The notes under the pieces were generated by a model. The model saw only the letters and a list, made by a program, of their open reading frames with translations. It did no database searches and had not been told where the DNA came from. Shown here in pieces: positions 4,293 through 8,483 of a stretch of DNA of 8,483 nucleotides. Origin of the DNA: Actinomycetota bacterium (GTDB taxonomy: Bacteria; Actinomycetota; UBA4738). The first letter of the stretch is position 1. Each line of letters opens with the position of its first letter. The DNA lies in NCBI GenBank assembly GCA_005888465.1, contig VAYJ01000008.1, positions 1 to 8,483 of the forward strand, in the 5' to 3' direction. The translations under genes and the position numbers were made by a program.

Positions 4293-6643
4293 CGGACGCC
4301 GACGAGCAACGCCAGCAGGTCGCTGCCGAGCTCATTCGAAGCGCGCGCGCGGCGCTGGACGAAGGGGGCTACGCCCGGTGTCTGGAGATTCTCAAGCAGG
4401 CTGCCGAGATCCCTCCCACTGCCGAGGCGGCTCGGGAGATCGACCGGCTGCGCCAGGCCGCGGGCGAGGCCCGCCTGCGCGAGCGCACGCGCGCCGACGA
4501 AGCGCGCGATCGAGCGGCGCAGGGCCAGCGAAGCGCGGCGGCGGCGGACGCCGAGCGTCATGCGCCCGCGCTCTGGAACGAGGCCTCGGCGAAATGGGCG
4601 GAAGCCCGGGCCACCCTCGCACGAGAGCAGTATGACAAGGGCGCCGAGATGTTCGACGCCGCGACGGCTCTCTACAAGCAGGCGGAGAGCCAGGCCCGGG
4701 AGGTTCGGCGTGGCCGGCGCGAGCGCGCGCGCGCGGAGGAGGCGGGCGATCGAGCGGCGGAGGGCCAGCGGAGGGCCGCGGCGGCGGAGGCCGAGCGTCA
4801 CGCGCCCGCCCTCTGGAACGAGGCCTCGGCAAAATCTGCGGAAGCCCAGGCGGCCCTCGCACGGGAGCAGTATGCCGAGGGCGCCGAGACCTTCGATGCC
4901 GCGACGGCTCTCTATCACCAGGCGGAGAGCCAGGCCGGGGAGACGGTGGGTCACCAGCGTGATCAGGTCGAGCAGGCTCGGCTGACCCTGGCAGAGCGCC
5001 GTCGCAGCGCTCTGGCGGCTGACGCGGCATCACATGCCCCCTCCGACTGGAAAGACGCCGAGGCGAGCGCCGCGTCCGGCGAGGCGGCCTTCGCGCGAGA
5101 GACCTACACCGACGCGGGCCCGGCCTTCGCTCAAGCGGTAGCCCTGTACAGCCGCGCCGAGGAGCGTGCGCGTGAAGTCATTCGAACCCTCGACATCGCG
5201 CGCGCCGAAGCGGAGAAGGGTCGCCAGGCGGCCGCCCTCGCGTGGCGAGCGGCCACCCAGGCGCATGCTTCCAAATACGCCGCGGAATCGTTGCGGGCGG
5301 CGGAGAACACGGAGGCGCAGGCGACCGCCGCGTTCAACCGCCGGGAGTACGCTCTCGCGAGCTCGACCTTCGCCGAGGCGCGACGTCAGTTTACGGCGGC
5401 CGCGCAGATGGCCAGCGTCGCGGCGGATGCCGAAGCCCGCCGCGTCGAGGCCATGATGAGCGACGCGAGGCGGTCTCTCGAGTCCGGCGATGTCGCCGCG
5501 TGTCTGCGCCAACTGGCCGTGGTCGTGGCCCTGAGACCCGGCCACCCGGCGGCGGAGGAGCTGCGTGAGCAGGCCGAGAAGAGGCTGCGCCAGGTCGAGG
5601 CCGCGGCGGCTGGCGCCGAGCCCGCGGATCACGAGGTGGCCGGTGACGGCCAGGGCAACACGACCGCTCCAGCCCCTGCCGCTCCCACCACGGTCGCCGA
5701 GCCCCAAGCGAGAGACCGGGCCGTTTCCTCCGTGGAGCCTGCCCAAAAGATTCCCGACGCAACGGGGCGCGGGCCCGCGATTCCACGTGAGGCGCCCGCC
5801 GTGACGGGAAGCGCCGCGGCAACTCAACCGTTCGCGGCGACGTCAGGAGCCGGCGACATCGGGTCGAGGCGCGACCGGACACGCGCCCACGATCTGCCGA
5901 CGGCTTCGGGGCGACGGCCGCGGCCTTTCGGGACGAAAGCGGCGGCCATCGTTCTCGGAGGGGTCGCAGCCATCGTGATCGTCGCCTCGGTCCTGGTGAT
6001 CTTCTTCCGGCCGTCTGGAGGGCCGCCGCTGGTTTCGCCTCCCGAACCCCAGGCCGGCGTGGCGCGCCCGGTCACTCGGCCGGCCGAGCCCGCCGCGCCT
6101 CAGGCGCCCGTGGCGCCGACAAGCCCTCCGCGGCCGATCGCTCAGTCGCCCGAGCCCCCGGCCGCCCGTACCGCTGTCGACGGACTCCGCAAGCAGGTAC
6201 TGGCCGCACGCGACGAGGCCGCGCGCGCGGATACCGACCGCCTCGCGCCCTCGGAGTTCGCCGCCGCCGCACAGAAAATGCGCGAGGGCGACGCCGCCCT
6301 GGACCAGCAGGACATGGCGAAGGCGCAGCAGCGATACCGTGAAGCCCTGGAGGGATATGGTCTCGCGAGGGCGGAGGCGAGCCGGACGGCGGCCCTGACG
6401 AAGACATTGATCGAGACCCGGGTGGTCGCGAGCCAGGCCGCGGACGCCCGTCGAGCCGCCGAGCTGGTCGACGCGCCTCGGCGGGCGCCTGCCCTCTGGG
6501 CCAAGGCCAGCTCCGCCCAGGGCAAGGCCGAGGACGCCCTCAAGCAGGGAGAGTTTGGTCAGGCCCAGATTCTCTTCGTCGAAGCCGAGAAGGCCTATCG
6601 CGCGGCGAAGACGGCGGCGGAGGGAGAGGATCGCCGCCGTTAA
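4289..6643 (+). CDS. Single-pass membrane protein with Ala-rich helical repeats on both sides
   Basis: I do not recognise a named family for this 784-aa protein. It starts at ATG 4289, the only start codon in the frame after the TGA at 4235. Residues ~10-60 and ~383-435 are TPR-like helical pairs that resemble each other. Between them lie four ~75-80-residue units (about 61-140, 141-220, 228-297, 307-375) built on a pattern of HAPALW..A, LAREQY..GAE.F and ATALY.QAE. Residues ~440-548 are Pro/Ala-rich and probably disordered. One hydrophobic helix spans 551-573. The preceding RRPRPFGTK suggests the N-terminus is cytoplasmic. After a Pro-rich linker (574-628) two more units follow (about 634-702, 711-775), the last again with APALW. 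Alanine is very high (24 of 80 residues in 61-140). The later units vaguely resemble DUF4398-type helical domains. No catalytic motif is visible, so a scaffold or envelope-spanning linker is plausible. Confidence 0.85.
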   Translation: MTDADEQRQQVAAELIRSARAALDEGGYARCLEILKQAAEIPPTAEAAREIDRLRQAAGEARLRERTRADEARDRAAQGQRSAAAADAERHAPALWNEASAKWAEARATLAREQYDKGAEMFDAATALYKQAESQAREVRRGRRERARAEEAGDRAAEGQRRAAAAEAERHAPALWNEASAKSAEAQAALAREQYAEGAETFDAATALYHQAESQAGETVGHQRDQVEQARLTLAERRRSALAADAASHAPSDWKDAEASAASGEAAFARETYTDAGPAFAQAVALYSRAEERAREVIRTLDIARAEAEKGRQAAALAWRAATQAHASKYAAESLRAAENTEAQATAAFNRREYALASSTFAEARRQFTAAAQMASVAADAEARRVEAMMSDARRSLESGDVAACLRQLAVVVALRPGHPAAEELREQAEKRLRQVEAAAAGAEPADHEVAGDGQGNTTAPAPAAPTTVAEPQARDRAVSSVEPAQKIPDATGRGPAIPREAPAVTGSAAATQPFAATSGAGDIGSRRDRTRAHDLPTASGRRPRPFGTKAAAIVLGGVAAIVIVASVLVIFFRPSGGPPLVSPPEPQAGVARPVTRPAEPAAPQAPVAPTSPPRPIAQSPEPPAARTAVDGLRKQVLAARDEAARADTDRLAPSEFAAAAQKMREGDAALDQQDMAKAQQRYREALEGYGLARAEASRTAALTKTLIETRVVASQAADARRAAELVDAPRRAPALWAKASSAQGKAEDALKQGEFGQAQILFVEAEKAYRAAKTAAEGEDRRR
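4481..4940 (+). repeat. Tandem repeat, two coding copies with a 240-bp period
   Basis: Positions 4481-4700 recur at 4721-4940 with an offset of exactly 240 bases and no gaps. Counting 4501-4700 against 4741-4940 by eye gives about 25 differences in 200 bases. The encoded 80-residue units (61-140 and 141-220) are about three quarters identical. This is a recent in-frame duplication inside the repeat-protein gene. The other units of the protein are diverged beyond DNA-level similarity. Confidence 0.85.
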
Positions 6644-8483
6644 GCGAGCCGGGACATAGAAGGCAGCCGCCGCTCGGGTGGCGACGCGGCCCAGCCGGCA
6701 ATCTTCTCGCGAGCGGATTCATAGCCGATCTCGACAATTCTGTCGAGCGACCGCCAGTCGCCCAGCTCGAACTGCTCCACAGGCACGTGAAGATAGAGAT
6801 CAACGCTTTGCTTGACGGACTCCAGGTGGTAAATGCCGTTCACCGTGACCGCGCGCGAGAGGATCCCGAAGATATTCGGGATGCGAGGCTTCCGCGCGAA
6901 AGGGTTCAGCCGCGCCCAGAGCAATGGCCAGCCTGACAAGTAGTCCTGGTACGTCATGTCCGTTCTCAAGTCTTGCCGCACGGTGACGTCGACACCGATG
7001 ATCGTGCCCACGCCCAAGCGCCTCATGACGTCAGCGGGAAGAAGGTTGAGGAGGCCCCCATCCACCAGCAGGTCGCCATCGACCGGGATGGGCGGGTAAT
7101 ATCCGGGCAGACTGGCCGTGGCCAGGAGCCATTTGTACAAGGGCCCGTCTTCGTGCACGAGGCCCTCGGCGCGCGTGAGATTCGTCGATACGCAAAAATA
7201 CTTGACCCACAGATCTTCAATCTGCGTGTCGGCGGCGAGCATCTTGACGACGGCGGCAGCGCGCCGTCCATTCAATAGGGACACGATTGGCGGGGTATAG
7301 TCCATCAGCGGCTGGACCCCCATCTTGACGAATCCTCTCCGGCTGAGATCGAGCATCGAGCGAGAATCGTATCCCAGCGCGTACATACCGGCGATGATCC
7401 CTCCCATGCTGGTACCGCCCACGACGTCGATGGGAACGGCGGACTCTTCCAGGGCCCGGACGACACCGATGTGGGCGAGGCCGCGGGCGCCGCCCCCGCT
7501 CAGGACGAGGCCAATCGAGCGCCCCGTCAAGCGTCGAACGAGATGGCGCATGTCGGCGTCCGATCCGTGGCGAACGTGATGATGGGTCGTGACGCGCCGC
7601 TTCGCCAGCGACCCCCGGGTGCCCGTGGGTCGTGTAGTCCCCTGCGAGTGCACCAGGACAAGCTCGGTGGCAGCGCTTGTCAGACCAGAGCCGAGCGCAT
7701 CGGACTCGAAACGACTCAAGGCGGGCGGCGAGTCAGCCCGGCCGACGAGCAGAATGCGATCCGCCTGACGAAGGCATCGAGCCGCCCATGGCGACGGCCA
7801 GGTGTCAGGCTCATACACCACAAACTTGTGACGTCCTTCCTGCTCGCTGAGCCACCCGACGATCCGGCTGTTCTCCTCGTGATCTGAAGGAAGTTGGGCC
7901 ACACCTCTTCCCAGGCAGTCGTCCACCAATTGACGGTGGACGTGCAAAGTGGTTCCCATGGCTCCCAACGTCGCCACGAGGTGGCGCGCCACGTCCGTCA
8001 GCGGCGCGTCCTCACTCGCGGGGACGAGGACAATCGTGGCCGGCTCCGTCTCGAAGCGCGGTGAGCGGACCATCTCCTGGAAACGCAGTACGATCAGCCT
8101 GGCCAGCTGCATCATTGTCTTCGGATACTTTTCGACGAGATCATCGAATGCTGCCTTCGAGAACTTCACCAGCGCGCAGTCGCGGATCGTGCGAACGGTG
8201 GCCGACCGCGGCTCACCGGTCAGAATGGCCATTTCCCCCACGGTCTCGCCCGGACCTATCTCATTGACGACGTTTTCATCCTTCCCTGGGCGACTGGCCA
8301 CGATCCGCAGGCGTCCATTCAGGAGAACGTAGAGAGCGTCACCGATCTCTCCCTCGCGCATGAGCGTCTCTCCGCCGGAGAGATAGACGTACTCGAGCTC
8401 CGCGGCGATCGCCCTGAGAGCAGGCTCATCCAGTCCACGCAAGAGGGACGTTGACGAAAGAAATGCGATGATCTCGGAAGTGG
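6640..8483 (-). CDS. NTE/RssA-type patatin phospholipase with cyclic-nucleotide-binding domain (5' end outside the window)
   Basis: This is a serine lipid hydrolase related to human neuropathy target esterase (PNPLA6), acting on phospholipids or lysophospholipids. The frame is open to the right edge. A TTG at 8442 could start it, but the 13 codons upstream read TSEIIAFLSSTSL, typical of the first CNB helix, so the true start lies beyond 8483. Residue numbers here count from TTG 8442. The CNB domain (up to ~125) has a cassette at 65-84 with E70 and R79. A middle domain (~130-305) matches NTE closely (VPASEDAPLT, GWLSEQE, RQADRILLVG). The patatin domain (~308-490) carries the oxyanion loop GGGARG (316-321), nucleophile elbow GTSMG with S345, and DGG with D461, so the Ser-Asp dyad is intact. 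IEDLWVKYF and PGYYPPIPVDG are also NTE-like. No membrane helix is visible in the part present. It ends tail-to-tail with the repeat-protein gene. Confidence 0.92.
   Translation of the reverse strand, partial: TSEIIAFLSSTSLLRGLDEPALRAIAAELEYVYLSGGETLMREGEIGDALYVLLNGRLRIVASRPGKDENVVNEIGPGETVGEMAILTGEPRSATVRTIRDCALVKFSKAAFDDLVEKYPKTMMQLARLIVLRFQEMVRSPRFETEPATIVLVPASEDAPLTDVARHLVATLGAMGTTLHVHRQLVDDCLGRGVAQLPSDHEENSRIVGWLSEQEGRHKFVVYEPDTWPSPWAARCLRQADRILLVGRADSPPALSRFESDALGSGLTSAATELVLVHSQGTTRPTGTRGSLAKRRVTTHHHVRHGSDADMRHLVRRLTGRSIGLVLSGGGARGLAHIGVVRALEESAVPIDVVGGTSMGGIIAGMYALGYDSRSMLDLSRRGFVKMGVQPLMDYTPPIVSLLNGRRAAAVVKMLAADTQIEDLWVKYFCVSTNLTRAEGLVHEDGPLYKWLLATASLPGYYPPIPVDGDLLVDGGLLNLLPADVMRRLGVGTIIGVDVTVRQDLRTDMTYQDYLSGWPLLWARLNPFARKPRIPNIFGILSRAVTVNGIYHLESVKQSVDLYLHVPVEQFELGDWRSLDRIVEIGYESAREKIAGWAASPPERRLPSMSRLA

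Noticed and set aside
4481..4940. CRISPR array or mobile-element repeat
   Set aside because: There are only two long, directly adjacent in-frame copies with no spacers, inverted ends or transposase.
4220..5033. Two long - strand open frames opposite the tandem repeats
   Set aside because: Their repeats simply mirror the + strand repeat units. The + strand frame has the membrane helix, the repeat pattern and the consistent helical periodicity.
8440..8442. TTG as the true start of the phospholipase
   Set aside because: The frame continues upstream to the window edge with codons typical of the first CNB helix, so the start is outside.

Overview
The window is GC-rich, densely coded bacterial DNA. 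It holds four large genes on the + strand, the first cut by the left edge, and one large gene on the - strand cut by the right edge. No rRNA, tRNA, CRISPR array, insertion sequence or attachment site was seen. The closest family resemblances I can name (an actinobacterial-style SthA, a neuropathy-target-esterase-like patatin protein, a multiheme cytochrome c) point to an uncultivated or environmental respiratory bacterium. Rokubacteria/Methylomirabilota, Myxococcota-like or Planctomycetes-like lineages are all possible. The sequence alone does not settle the phylum.

Region 1 (1-4079, + strand) looks like a redox operon. It has the C-terminal part of a multiheme c-type cytochrome with four CxxCH motifs. 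Next is a 716-aa protein that joins a NuoG/HoxU-like [2Fe-2S] plus 4Fe-4S head, two cyclic-nucleotide-binding (CNB) domains and a DMSO-reductase-beta-like multi-cluster ferredoxin tail. Last is a soluble pyridine nucleotide transhydrogenase (SthA) flavoprotein. My reading is that the SthA-like flavoprotein exchanges electrons between NAD(P)H and the iron-sulfur hub. Cyclic nucleotide binding would gate the hub, and the cytochrome may be the partner on the other side of the membrane. The domains are seen directly; the electron route is inference.

Region 2 (4080-4288) is a 209-base gap between the operon and the next gene. It contains a weak promoter-like pair, a strong 10-bp hairpin, and a short ORF with a very good Shine-Dalgarno sequence that overlaps the next start codon as ATGA.

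Region 3 (4289-6643, + strand) encodes a 784-aa alanine-rich helical repeat protein with one central membrane segment. About four repeat units lie on the predicted cytoplasmic side and two on the predicted outer side. Two adjacent units are near-identical tandem copies with a 240-bp period at the DNA level. I do not recognise its function.

Region 4 (6640-8483, - strand) encodes an NTE/RssA-type patatin phospholipase with an N-terminal CNB domain. Its reading frame runs off the window, so the true start is not visible. It converges on the repeat-protein gene, and the two stop codons share one TTAA palindrome.

Two themes recur. CNB domains occur three times, in two genes on opposite strands. 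Short SD-led ORFs precede main genes that lack a good SD of their own (380-430 before the Fe-S/CNB gene, 4224-4292 before the repeat protein), which suggests translational coupling.
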